A DNA stretch of 64,000 nt from Datisca glomerata (lineage: Eukaryota; Streptophyta; Magnoliopsida; Cucurbitales; Datiscaceae), in contig QANY01013656.1 in NCBI GenBank assembly GCA_003255025.1, positions 682,001-746,000 of the forward strand. Reading direction: 5' to 3'. Both the position numbers and the translations under genes were made by a program. The notes beneath the pieces were generated by a model. That model was given only the letters and a program-made list of their open reading frames with translations. It had not been told where the DNA came from and made no database searches. Of the stretch, positions 46,848 through 58,721 are shown piece after piece; the stretch's first letter is position 1, and every line of letters starts with the position of its first letter.

Positions 46848-47460
46848 ATATCCCACTTGCCCTAAAGTAAATGTGACATCTCTCTTAACCTCATATTTCA
46901 CACATGACCCTCAAATGACTTAGCAGGAAGTGTCTTAGTAAAATGATCAGCCAAGTTCTAATATGACACTATCTTCATAACAGTCAAATCTTCTCGGTGT
47001 ACTATCTCTCTTACAAGATAGTATTTTCTCTCAATGTGCTTGCCCCTCTTATGGCTCTTTGATTCTTTGGAATTAGCTACCGCCCCACTATTGTCACAGT
47101 ACAGGATCAATGGCTTATCCATACCTGGACTTCTTCCAAATTAGTATAGATCTTTCTGAGTCATACCGCTTATTTCGCAGGTTCACAAGCCGCTAAATAT
47201 TTGGCTTCCATATCTGTCATACTGGATTGTTAAATACTTCTCCAAACTATAGCTCTTCCACCTAGGGTGAATAATGATCTATATGTCGACTTTCGACTTT
47301 CCCTATCAGATTGAAAATCAGAATCAGTATATTTAGTGGGGTTCAGGTCTCCACCTGAATAAACAAGCATATAATTTCTCGTTCTCCGTAGATACTTGAG
47401 AATATACTATACTGCAATCCAATGTTCTAAACTAGGATTTGATTGATAACGACTGACAAT
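46848..47460 (-). pseudogene. Copia C1b: RNase H and polypurine tract
   Basis: PPT agggcaagtgggatat at 46848-46863. Read from the right, the RNase H frame (several stops) includes 'LEHWI'-type sequence near 47420 and 'CDNSGAVANSKE' near 47070-47105, ending near 46870 ('LRLREM'-like). C1 has the same order at 28330-28735. Confidence 0.75.
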
Positions 47461-48530
47461 TTCTACCGCATAACATATGTCTGATCTCGTACACAACATG
47501 CATACATGAGACACCCAACAGATGAAGTATAAGAAACCTTTCTCATATCCTCTTCTTCTTGAGGTGTCGTAGGACACTTCTCCTTGGAAAGGACGATTCC
47601 ATGTCTGGTCGGTAATTGACCTTTCTTGAAATTTTTCATAGAGACTATTTCGAGCACCTTACCAATATAAGATTTTTGAGAAAGTTCCAATATCTTATTC
47701 TTCCTATCCCTTTGGTTATTGGATGCCCAGAACATAGCTCGTCTCTCTAAAATCTTTCATTTGGAATTTCTTAGCTAACCACTTCTTTACCCTCGACACA
47801 GTTTCTACATAATTCCTAATGAGTAGAATATTGTCTACATAAAGAACTAAGAAAACCGCTATCTTATCTCTAATATATTTATAAACACAAGCTTTGTCAA
47901 CATTTTGTTCGAAGCCATGTAATTTAATAATCTCACCAAAAGTAAGATTCCAAGATCTTGATACTTGCTTTAATCCATAAATGGATTTAAGCAACTTGCA
48001 TACTTTCTGATCTTGCCCATTTTTCACGTACCCTTCTAGTTGCATAATATAAATGATTTCTTCAAGAGATTTATTTAGAAAGGATATCTTGACATCCATT
48101 TGTCATATTTCATAGTCTAAACTAGTGGTTATGGATAAAAGAATGTGAATGGATTTTAGCATGACAACATGAGAGAATGTCTATTCGTAATCGACTATCT
48201 CCCTTTGAGTATAGCCTTTGGCTACTAGCCGAGCTTTAAAAATCTCTACTTTCCCATTTGTGGCCATTTTCTTCTTGAAGATCCATTTACATCCTATGGG
48301 CCTGACTTCTTCAGGTGGATCTACAAGTTCCCAGACAGAATCGGAATACATTGACTCCATTTCTTTGTTCATCTCATCTTGCCATTTCTCATTTTCAGGA
48401 TCTTCCATCACCTCTTTAAAGTTTAATGAATCGTCCTTATCAGTGTCTGACAGTAGAACATGTGCCTCGAGTTCATAGCGAATAGGTTGTCTTGCAACCC
48501 TCCCACTACAAAGGTGCACCGAGGTTTATT
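47461..48530 (-). pseudogene. Copia C1b: reverse transcriptase
   Basis: Frames 48181-48519 ('VRPIGCKWIFKKKMATNGKV'), 47716-48099 ('MDVKISFLNKSLEEIIYIMQ', 'SIYGLKQVSRSWN', 'LVLYVDNILLIRN') and 47463-47735 ('LPTRHGIVLSKEKCP', 'SSVGCLMYA') give the RVT_2 motifs in order. The catalytic Y-V-D-D reads Y-V-D-N. It is better preserved than C1, with only three frames for the whole domain. Confidence 0.9.
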
Positions 48531-49500
48531 GAACAGGAACAATGGTTTCTATGGTTTGTCGTTTATCTATTTAATGATGAAAATTGTCTGATCTCATCAG
48601 ATGCTAGTTCTTCGAGAACTAATTTGCTCCAAGGTTTGTAGTTTTTCATATAGTTGTGTTCGATGAAAGTAGCTTTGTCAATACAAACATCTTTTGATTC
48701 TTATGACTATAAAAGTACTCCTACTCCTCTTGTTTCTAGAGCATAGCCAATAAATACACACACTTCAGACATTGAGTTTAACTTTCCACTCATAGGTCTA
48801 AAGACGTGAGTTGGATACCCCCACATACAGAAATGACACAAACTAGATTTGGATTCATTCCACAACTCTAAAGGTGTCTTGCTTGCAGACTTATAATGAA
48901 CTATATTCAAAATGTAAGTTACCGTTTGAAGTGCATATCACCTGAATGTGAGTGGTAGTCATTAGTAGTTTAAGATGGACTTAACCATATCCAATAAAGT
49001 TTTGTTTCTCCTTTCTTAAACACCATTTTGATGTGGCGTTCCAGGTGCTATGAGTTGGGATATAATTCCATACTCCAGTAGGTAATCCTTGAATTCTAAA
49101 TTCAAGTATTCACCACCTCGATCTCATCGAAGTGTTTTCAAAGACTTACTTAATTACTTTTTAGCTTCAGTTTTGAAGTCTTTGAACTTTCTAAAAGTTT
49201 CAAACTTTCTGTGTATTGGGTAAGTATAACCGTATCTAGAGTAATCGTCAATAAAAGTGATGAAATACTCATATCCACCTCTAGCTTGTACATTGATCGG
49301 TCCACATATATCATTATGTACTAGCTCAAGTGGTTCTTTGGCTCTTTGCCCCTTTCTAGAGAAAGGTCTCTCAGTCATTTCACTCTCTAGACAAGATTCA
49401 CAAACCATAAGAGTTCCAACTTTCAGTTCTCTTAAAGCACCAAGTCCCAACCTAATATGCCATAAATACATATCATCTTCTTGAGAAACCTTTTGTCATT
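48531..49500 (-). pseudogene. Copia C1b: integrase
   Basis: Frame 49154-49471 begins at the zinc region ('CESCLESEMTERPFS') and includes 'LELVHNDICGPINVQARGGY', where the first core Asp is intact, then 'FIDDYSRYGYTY'. Frame 48707-48910 holds the C-terminal 'FCMWGYPTHVFRP' and 'SEVCVFIGYALET'. 'GTPHQNG' is readable near 49030 in another frame. Confidence 0.85.
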
Positions 49501-49985
49501 TGTTACTTTTTGGATTTGCTACTTTAAATAATTCAGAATTATTTAATGTTCGTTCAATTGGTTTAAGAATATACAGTCCGTTTGAAACTTTTACATGACA
49601 AATATCGAATCCATTCTTAAAAAAAACTATTATCAAAAGAGATATCAAAACTTTGTTCATGCAATAACGATAAAGAAATCAAAATTCTAGAAAATCCAGG
49701 AATAAAATAAACAATGTCCAAACAAGATCATTATTTCCAAAATTCAAACGGACTATCCTCAATGCTTTCGTTGATACAAGTGCACCACTACCAACTCTCG
49801 TTATCATCTTGCCATCTCAAGCTGCGTTGAAGAATCAAGCATCTCCAAAGAAGAACATAAATGGTTAGTGAAGAACATAAATGGTTGCGATCCAAGATGA
49901 TAAATCATATTCTAGTAAACAAGTTTCAAGTACAAGTAAATCATATTTACCTTTCTTTTTCAGCTCAAAGACATACTTGTTACAG
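49501..49985 (-). pseudogene. Copia C1b: protease (active site lost)
   Basis: Parallel to C1 protease: 'LLEYDLSSWI' near 49900-49925, then, where D-S-G-A should follow, a repeated 'aaccatttatgttctt' (about 49857-49892), and on to 'MLDSSTQLEMAR' and 'VGSGALVSTKAL'. The catalytic motif has been replaced by a short duplication. Confidence 0.65.
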
Positions 49986-50815
49986 TTTTTCTTCCATTGA
50001 CCTTCAAGTCTACAATGAAAATATTTTTTCTTAGTTATTTCTTCTTGGAGTTGTTGTCTTTCTTGTTCTTTTTGGCCTTGGGTGATGTATTGGCTTTCTT
50101 TCCTTTCTTATTCTTACTCTTGCCCTTACCATTATTCTTCTTCCTTTTGTTACCAATATCAACATTGGAAGAAGGATTTTGCTCAGCAACATTTGCCTCG
50201 CCCTCTTTGATCATACTCTTGTTGAGTGACTCAAAAGTCTGTAGTTCATTTAACAACTAGGTCATGTTGAAGTGCAACTTGTTCATAACATAGTTGGTAG
50301 TGAACGCAGAAAAAGTAGTGTGCGATTCAAGTATAATACCGACTTGAGTTCGCTCATAAATGATAGCCCTATATACTTCTACCTCATGCATTATGTTGAT
50401 CATGTTCAAAACATGTTCTTGTACAGAAGTACCTTTTTTCATCTTAGCAGTCATGTAGCTCCTAGTAGCCTTATGACGATTTTGATTAGATTGCTGCCCA
50501 AACATCGCCTGTAGAGATTCTATAATCTCATAGGTAGTTTCCATGCTCTCATGTTTTATTTTGAGAACATCATTTATGCTCACAAGAATGTAGCATTTAG
50601 CTTTGTTTTTTTTACTGAATCAAAGCATCAAATTTGTCCCTAATGTTTTTAGAGGCATTGGCAATGGGCTCTTCAAGACATTCCTCAATAAGAAAAATTT
50701 CGTGGTTCTCACATATAAGCATCAAATTCAAATTCGATTTTCATCTTATGAAGTTATCACCATTCAGTTTTTCAAGTGCAAGTAAAGCAATAATAGAGTT
50801 GTCCATGATAGACAT
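49986..50815 (-). pseudogene. Copia C1b: gag
   Basis: Starts at 50815 ('MSIMDNSIIALLALEKLNGD'), closely like C1 gag at 24934. Frame 50257-50583 ('TTYEIIESLQAMFG', 'HVLNMINIMHE') and frame 50035-50256 (Lys-rich tail) follow. The knuckle region near 49990 has lost its first Cys pair ('CRLEGQWKKNC'-like). Confidence 0.85.
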
Positions 50816-52778
50816 AATAATAACTGAAAAGAAATAAACATATATAAAATTCAATATAATTGAAATAAATACTAAAAATTCAGAATGTAAATGTGACGCA
50901 TGAATTCAACATATCAAACACATAAACTTAATAATTACTAATCCACGATAAAACAACTTAACAATTGGTGTGCCGCCTTAGAGTTGGTCATATTAATTTT
51001 AAACTATCTATGAGAGATTCTCATCATTATTAATTAAAACTTAAAATATCTCATATTTTCTCTTTTAATGATAAGGTGCCATTAATTTGGTCAAATCATA
51101 ATTATCCTCCCAAAGTTTATGAGTGTAACCAATTATTTCAGATTCCATGAATTAATTTAGAAAATGCCACGTTAGGGTGGGTCAAGTCTAAAGTACATAA
51201 CTTAGTCCTATCTTCATAAGAAGCCAACCTTGATATTGATACGGTTCGAAACCTTCCTTAGGGGGATAAAAAAAGCCGTCTCAAGGCCCTCACCATGTCT
51301 CACGTTGTTGAACTAATAATGAAGTGCATATGTCACATTGACATGTCAACCTTCTCCCACTCACTATTTTGTAATAATGTGTTTCTAACTAACTAACCAA
51401 TTAATTCAACATTGATTACTAGTTACAATAACCCTATGAATGTAAAATTAATTACTAATCCAATCTAATTAACCTAAGTTCATCTAATCTTCTAAAGAGC
51501 CTAAGACTAATTTAGGCGAACTTAGTAATTAGCCAATGATATTCATCAAACTTTAATAGAACACTTTTAATTAAATTCGGTTATCCGAAATTCCTAACTA
51601 AACGCATGCCTTTAAAGTGGTGTGATTATCAAGTTTAACGAATTAAAACTTAGTAGTTTACATGCAATTGATTTTGCAAAGTAATCCATATAATCGCATT
51701 AGGAAAATCCTAATAAATCATATTTCTACTAATGAGATGCATGATTAAATAAAACTATGTGGGCTTTCATGTATGGCATGTGATCGACTAATGCATGATC
51801 ATGTTATTGATCAAATCAATAAATGTATTTAAATAAATATAATAAATAAATAAAAATATGATGAACCGAGTGACTATTGGATATTTTTAAATTTATAACC
51901 TTTGAGAAAATAGAAATAAGTACAAACCGGACTTCAAGAATAAATATTTTCAAAATTATTCCTTCTCCATTAGAGGTCATTCTTTATAATCTTCAAGTTT
52001 TGATCAAAACCCTTTTAATTAGGATAAATTACCTTCCTAATTAACCAATCCCATTGATTATTCTTTTAAAACTATTAGAATTTGATAGTCAAAAAATAAT
52101 TTGATGACTTATCACACTTGGGTCAAACTCAATCAATTAATTAATTTTATATTTAAAAAAACTATAATAGATAACTCTCCTTTTAAAATCTTAGTTATTT
52201 TAAAATTAAAAGATAAAAGATAGGATTAAGGTTTTCGTGAAGCATCACAGGGATAGGGCAACACATTATCAGGGCATCTACACTCTGTACCTTGGCAATC
52301 ACAGGGATTACCGACGACAGTAACAGTGGGACAGTTACACTGCCACCGCCGATGCTCCTGGTGTTATCGCCGCCGGCTACGCTACCATCGACTTTCCCGA
52401 CGGCAATAATACCACCAAAATTTCCAGCAGTGCCAGTGCCAGCGGCATTCTTGCCAGCGTCGACTTTCCCGACGGCAATACTCCTTTTTTCTTCTCGTTG
52501 TTCATCTCTTTTGTTCTTCGTCTTCTCTCACGATCGAAATTTTACAACATAATATTCAAAATAAAATTATAAAAATTTCTATGCCCCAAAAGGCTTACAC
52601 AAGATCTAAAGAAAAATAAAAACAAAACGTAAACTCAAAAGTCACCATACAATTAATGAATCATCATTAACCATATATTCAAAAAATATAACCCTCCCTT
52701 TATTCATACATATCAAAATATATATGTAGAATAATGTAAGAAAATCCACACACTATTTAATGTATACATATATAAAGA
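50816..52778 (-). other. Copia C1b leader
   Basis: About 2 kb, matching the C1 leader in part (for example 51780-51340 against the 23930-24430 region) and including the GC-rich island at 52290-52500. No gene; the 86-codon frame on the plus strand there is a by-product of the island. Confidence 0.6.
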
Positions 52779-52793
52779 TCTCTCTGATATCAA
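52779..52793 (-). promoter_or_regulatory. Copia C1b primer-binding site
   Basis: Minus strand: ttgatatcagagagatc, a decayed initiator-Met-type site next to the LTR end. Confidence 0.7.
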
Positions 52794-52794
52794 T

Positions 52795-54783
52795 TGTTGA
52801 AATTATGGTGTGCGCAGCCGAGGAAGTTTGGATAAAAAAATTTATTGATCGGAAAAACAATTGAGACGCCACAGTTTTAAAAATATTTTTTAATGAAAAA
52901 TAAATTTTCTCACCGGATCTATTATATATCTATACATTAAATCATAGACATACAAAGTAAGGGATTATACCTCTTATAGTCTAGCAAGCATCCTTGCTAA
53001 CAACAAACTTGAGATTCCACGAACAACGGACTGCGAGATCCACACCAAGATCTTTCGAACCAATCCTCGAACACGTTAGAACGTGTGTGGGCACATAGAA
53101 TAATTCAAGAACACTTTTCTCTCTCTAGATATACTCAACACAGGAGATCTAAATATTTGAAGAATGATTTTTGAGACATAACTCTAAGAGAGAATTTGAG
53201 AATTTACAGAGCTTCGATTAACGATTAATCGATCAAATGTATGTGTTATCTATATCTATTCTAGGTGAAGGCTCCTTGCGGCACTGCATTGTGCCATGCG
53301 CACTGTAGTGCCTTGCGGCACTGCATTGTGCCATGCGCACTGTAGTGCCATGTGGCATTACAGTGTGCTCCGTCAATCGTTGATTTAAAATCAATGATTG
53401 ACTTGTGGCATTATGAAATGTCATGTGGCAAATTTTAATTTTCAAATTTATTATTTTAATCAGATAAATATTTATGCATTATCTCAGATAATCATAAATA
53501 TCAGTTAATACAAAATTAACTTATCTGATAAAATCCTAACAATAAACTTATCTGTGAATTAAAAATTAACCAATTTGTTGATTCAAAATTTAAATTATTA
53601 TCTCATAATCAAATATATTGTCTTACTTATTAATTAATACAAAATTAATTGATATAATTATTTAATTATAATTTTTGAAAATTACAATAAATAATTTAAT
53701 TAATTAATATCACATAATTATCTCATAATTATACACTTATCCCAGAAATTTAATGCCTTTTGCAGGCTAGTCATTTTTTTTTTGTTCTTAAACATTCACA
53801 CCTTAGACTATGTAGTACAAATGTGGCTCGGGGATCATGGACCCATAATTCTAAGCTCCAATAAACTAGATTACTAATTAAACTCTTTAATTAAATAATC
53901 TTATTTATTACTCCACTATAAATATGGAATTGCACTGTAAGTAATTACAAAATATATTTACAGAGTATCTCGTGTAGTCCATTGATATAATCATTTCATG
54001 TAGTTATGTCTTCCAATTATTCGTTCGTAAATTAGATCTGATCAAAATTATCGTTTTGCCCTTTTAATTAACTCTTGACTCTTAAGTACCATTAATTCAC
54101 TAGTGAATGATTAATTTATAATCGTATTATAGATTTGAGTTTAATAACCAATTAGTTCTAGAATTAACACTTAAAAGAACCAATAAACGACCCGTTAGAA
54201 AAGCTTGGATTTCAAATCTTGTAAGATAATGTTTCCAGCCATCCATATCACCGAATCTACAAAATAAAAGTTACTAGTTTGTTTTACAAACAAACCTTAA
54301 CGAGTGAATAAAAAGATCCAGTAGATATGTATATGAATCCATGATTACTCATGATTTGGACTGGTTTATATATGATTATCTGATTGATGTGTATTAAATC
54401 TTTAAGATAAATGGTAAGTTAATAAATATATTAATCCACTTCATTTTCTATATAATCTAATTATATAAAGTATATTCACTAAGATATCAATCAACATCAG
54501 TGATCCGGATCTAGATCACTTGCATTCAAAATGCTTAGTGAACCGTACTAGCAACTATTCATTAAAGATTTTATACTATAATATATTTTGGACTATTTTA
54601 TTTATTATCTATGATCTTAATCCCATCATATTAACCATAGTTTCATTAATGAATATTAAATTTTTAGATATTTATACGAATTACTCAATAATAATTTAAA
54701 AGGACAATTATAAGAAAAATGTATTTTTATCAATTTCAATTTAAAATGTCTTTACTCATACTTTGAGGGAACTATGCCCAATA
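52795..54783 (-). repeat. Copia C1b 5' LTR (about 2.0 kb, complete)
   Basis: The only full-length LTR of this family here. On the minus strand it starts tattgggcatagttccctc (54783) and ends ..cataatttcaaca (52795). A 37-bp direct duplication ('cttgcggcactgcattgtgc' plus 'catgcgcactgtagtgc') lies at 53272-53348 and accounts for a CACTG/CAGTG-rich patch. At its outer end C2 RT sequence resumes at 54784. Confidence 0.9.
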
Positions 54784-55094
54784 AAAGATTCTCTATACCT
54801 CAGTCGTAGGAAGTTTTATATATGCCATGCTTTACACTAGGCTAGATATTTGCTACGCCGTGGGCGTGGTGAGTCGTTTGCAATCTAATCTTGAACTCGA
54901 GCATTAGAATGTTGTCAAAGATATCCTCAAGTATTTTAGGAGAATGAGGAACTAAAATGCTTGTGTATTTAGGTACTGACCTGAATATGATGGGTTATAT
55001 CGACTCTGATTTCCAAGCGGTCAAACATTCTAGGAGATCCACTTCAGGATCGGTGTTCATCCTAAATAGTAGTAGAGTAGTGTTATGGAGAAGT
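54784..55094 (+). pseudogene. Copia C2: RT end and RNase H start
   Basis: 'PYASVVGSFMYAMLYTRLDI' then 'CYAVGVVSRLQSN', shifted 'LKYFRRMRN', and on to 'SRVVLWRS' at 55076-55094, the strand that leads to the S-T-x-E-A-E-Y motif. It continues at 57009 after the solo LTR. Confidence 0.88.
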
Positions 55095-57008
55095 TGTTGG
55101 AATATTTAGTTATTTCTAAGACACTAGTATTATTGAATTTTTATAAATAAATTGAAAGTTTTATTTTAAATTAAAGTGTGTTTGTAAATTATTCAAGTTC
55201 TAGAACTTTCATCAATGAACGAAGAGTGAAGTCAGAGGCGTCTCCAGACGAACACTTCTGAGAAAGTTCAGAATGATATTCATAGTCTTAGGATCGGCTA
55301 GGAAATCAAATCTGGTTACGACTATTAGGTTGAATCAATGGATGCCAGTCATGGGGTGTGAGAGTATAGACTCCAACAGTTATCCTAGACATGTTATAAA
55401 CATTTTGAATAGACCGGTACAAAAATTAGTTTAGAGTCCAAAACTGTTAACCTAACTCTGAATCTAATTATTACACGTTAAATGTATTTTTGTAATTACC
55501 TTAATCTTGAGGTGAATATGTAGCTTGACTTGGTTAGTTGCAATATTTGATATGTCAAATGAGTGAGTTCAAATTGGCGAGCAATACCTCAGTTGTTGGG
55601 ATTATAATTCAATTAAGTTGGAGTTACGTGATTCACATATATGAAAATTCGTGGTTGGATTGTGAAAGCAACAATATCATCTTATACTTTATTGATGAGT
55701 TTGTGAATAAATGAACCTGGCTAGGTATTCAATGAATTGAGTTATTGATTAAGACTTATGAATTGTACGAGACAATTCACTATTATGTCTTTCTTATTCA
55801 CAATCAATAAATGAGTTAAGGAAATAATAACAAAAAAAGTAAAACGGTATTTTTACATTCCACTCTTGTTACTGATATTCACGATGGGTATTATGTTAAA
55901 ATATTTTGTAGACCGTGAAAATAAGAAAGATTTATTTACACCAACTAGAAAAGTAGCGCGCATGAATCGAGAGTTGATTCAGCATTGAATCTATAGTGGA
56001 GTCATACAATGTCATGATTAAATAGGTCAGGAATTTATGGAGATGAATTTTTCGAGTATTTGAATCTTTAGCTCTGTTCATATGGGTTCATCCGGTTTCA
56101 GAAATAGCTTATGAGAACAGGAATAGAGAAACTAAGTGAATTGTATCAAAATATGTTTTGGTGTCAAGGCATATTTCCTACACATATATGTGATGGGTGA
56201 TATCACTTAATAAGTTAAGTGTGATTATTTGTATTAAAATTAATTAGTTTATTATTTCTAATTATTGAATAATTAGTAAATAAAAATAAATTAATTAATT
56301 AATTAATAATGATGAATTAAATCTATCAATTGATAAATTGATACAACTCTAACACTAGGGAGATATACTGATTTTCGGCAATTTGAATATATGCGGGTGA
56401 ATTTTTGGAAATTTAAAATATATGGGTATATTTATAAATATCAAAAATTAGATTTTATAAATATCTAATAGCAATTTGATTGCAGAGAGAGATACAGACA
56501 TAGATCTCATGTTAGATACAAAGAAAAAGAGTTGACTCCCCTCCCTAGTGATTGCCGCCGAAATTGAGCATTGAAAGAGAAATATTCAATTTTTTCATTT
56601 AATCGTTTTGAGAGCCCATACTCAAATTCCTACACAAAATTTTTGTGAGATATATTTATGAAATTAAAAGGTAGTTGTTGGTGGATAAAATTCGTAAATC
56701 ATTCTTGGAGTTCAAGTGCGTGATTCGGATCTCAAAACTTGAAGAACATGAAGAACGCTCGAAGGAAATTTGCTAGTTCAGAAATTCATCGATACAAAGT
56801 ATAGGTGAAAATTTTTTTCTCGCCTTATCTTCTCGTTTAATATCGTATATGCATAATCGAATATTGTTTGGTTTTAACTTATTTAATTCAATTAAATTAT
56901 TTAATTCAATTAAATCAGTTAATTGAATATATTTTTGATATTCCACTCATGAACCGTTGGTGGTTGAAATTTATTTTTAGTTAATTTTAAAACCTACCGA
57001 TCCTAGTA
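55095..57008 (+). repeat. Solo LTR of the C2 family inserted in C2 RNase H
   Basis: A 1914-bp LTR starting TGTTGGAATATTTAG and ending ..gatcctagta, flanked by the 5-bp duplication gaagt (55090-55094 and 57009-57013). It resembles 36037-37826 throughout. No internal region accompanies it. The RNase H frame continues across the insertion point when the LTR and one copy of the duplication are left out, which fixes the borders. Confidence 0.9.
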
Positions 57009-57104
57009 GAAGTATCAAGCAATCTTACATTGTTGATTCTACTATAGAAGCTGAGTACGTGGTGGCTTGTGAAGCTGCAAAAGAGACTGTCTACTTAGAA
57101 AGTT
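57009..57104 (+). pseudogene. Copia C2: RNase H, second piece, truncated
   Basis: Carries 'STIEAEYVVACEAAKE', the catalytic Glu region of copia RNase H, then 'TVYLESS' and stops where CCCTAAA repeats start. The last third of the domain, the PPT and the 3' LTR of C2 are absent. Confidence 0.9.
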
Positions 57105-57274
57105 CCTAAACCCTAAACCCTAAACCCTAAACCCTAAACCCTAAACCCTAAACCCTAAACCCTAAACCCTAAACCCTAAACCTTAAACTCTAAACCATAA
57201 AGCCTAAAACCCTAAACCCTAAACCCTAAACCCTAAACCCTAAACCCTAAACCCTAAACCCTAAACCCTAAACC
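57105..57274 (+). repeat. Interstitial telomere-type repeat (CCCTAAA)n
   Basis: About 24 heptamers of the plant telomere sequence, C-rich strand on +, perfect over long runs, with a degenerate centre at 57180-57210 (ccttaaactctaaaccataa). Joined without a gap to the broken RNase H on the left and to a minisatellite on the right. Confidence 0.97.
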
Positions 57275-57279
57275 AATGT

Positions 57280-57955
57280 AAATTGCTAAGTGTATGTGGT
57301 AAGTTGTAAAAATGACTAAGTATATGTGAAAATGTCTAAGTGCATGAAAATATTAGCTAAGTGTATAAAAACAAATACATGAAAATGTCAAAGTGCGAGA
57401 AAAATAATAAGTAAAGGAAAAGATAACTAAATGCGTAAAAGTTGTTATGTTGTGAAAATGATCAAGTCACAGAAATGACTATTTGCATATTAGTGGTTAA
57501 GTGTATAAAAATGACCAAGTGTATGTGAAAATGTCTACTTGCATGAAAATATGGTTAAGTGATGAAATAAGTACATAAAAATGACAAAGGGTTAGAAATT
57601 TTTGCTAAGTGAATGAAAATTGCGCCTGCATGAAAATAACAAAGTGCATGGGCAAATATATGAAAATGTGTAAACATGATCAAGTGTGTGAATAAAGTTA
57701 AGTCCATGAAAATAGGTAAATATATGAAAATGACTAAGCGTGTAAAATGACTAAGTATATGAAAATGTGTGAAAATAATTAAGTGTTTAAAAATAAAAAA
57801 GTGTGACAATTGATAAGTGTGTGAAATGGCTAAGTGCGTGAAAGTTACTAAATGTGTATGATGGTTAAGTGTTTAAAAATGACTAAGTGACAAAACAAAG
57901 GGTAAAAAAATTGCTAAGTGTATGTGGTTAAAATATAAAAATGGCCAGGTGTAGA
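57280..57955 (+). repeat. Degenerate minisatellite, aaaatgactaagtgtatg
   Basis: Irregular units of 16-20 bp around 'aaaatgactaagtgtatg', more than 25 recognisable copies, many broken. No gene. Confidence 0.75.
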
Positions 57956-58215
57956 AAAAACCCTCTGGTATAGAACCAACCACCGATATAGAAAAAGAAT
58001 CGTCGGTAAAAACTACAAAACCACCATAATAGATACTAAAAACAGCCGTTAATTACACAACCGCCGATATAGATCCAACTGAGAACATGGCGATTACGCC
58101 CCACTCGCTACCTGTAGGTCCTAAAAGCTTTTATCCATGACGATTCACCATGCGCACATGGCGATTCGCCATTATCATATGGTGATTCGCTATATATTTA
58201 CGGCGATTCACTATA
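57956..58215 (+). repeat. Mixed short repeats: accgccgatatag and ggcgattcgcc
   Basis: Units of 'accgccgatatagaaa' type to about 58075, then 'atggcgattcgccat' type, a near-palindrome, in five diverged copies to 58215. Confidence 0.65.
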
Positions 58216-58721
58216 TACAAATATGAGGAATAGTTTTTTTTTTAAATTTTAAGGTTAATTTTGATAACAAAATAAAGTTATATTTAATAAATTTATTTAT
58301 ATGTTTATAAAATTAAATGTAAATGAGGTTATTTTTCAAATTTTATGGGGTTATTGTTATAAAATAAAAGGTAAAATTTCAAATTTCAATATTTAATTTT
58401 AAACTTTTAGCGGATATGTTCGATTTAATAGTATAATCCTATCTTGAGGGTTATACGTGTTCGTCAAACCGATAAATAGAATTTATCGACCATCATAACA
58501 TCACGACCTATAATTATATATAGTGAAAATCCATCTCACTCGGTACTTGTCACAAAAGTACAACAAGATTATGAGTGACAACTTTTATCAAGTTTATGAA
58601 TAATTGTTCAATTACTTCGGGAATCCTTACTTAATCCAATCTAATTTCACATAATAAGTGAATATCTTGAATGTTTGCATTGTGATAATGAGTTTTTTTC
58701 TATTTTTATCAGTAATTTGCC
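58216..58721. other. AT-rich spacer, partly duplicated at 59770-60025
   Basis: The stretch 58445-58720 ('gttatacgtgttcgtcaaa', 'cttgtcacaaaag', 'aagtgaatatcttgaatgt') recurs in diverged form at 59785-60010, and its first words again at 59220. No coding signal. Confidence 0.55.

Noticed and set aside
52292..52552. Proline/alanine-rich 86-codon frame on the plus strand
   Set aside because: Antisense to the C1b leader and within its GC-rich island; the C1 counterpart encodes no similar protein.
57105..57274. Active chromosome end
   Set aside because: Only 170 bp, degenerate in the middle and flanked on both sides by long unique or repeat sequence; this is interstitial.
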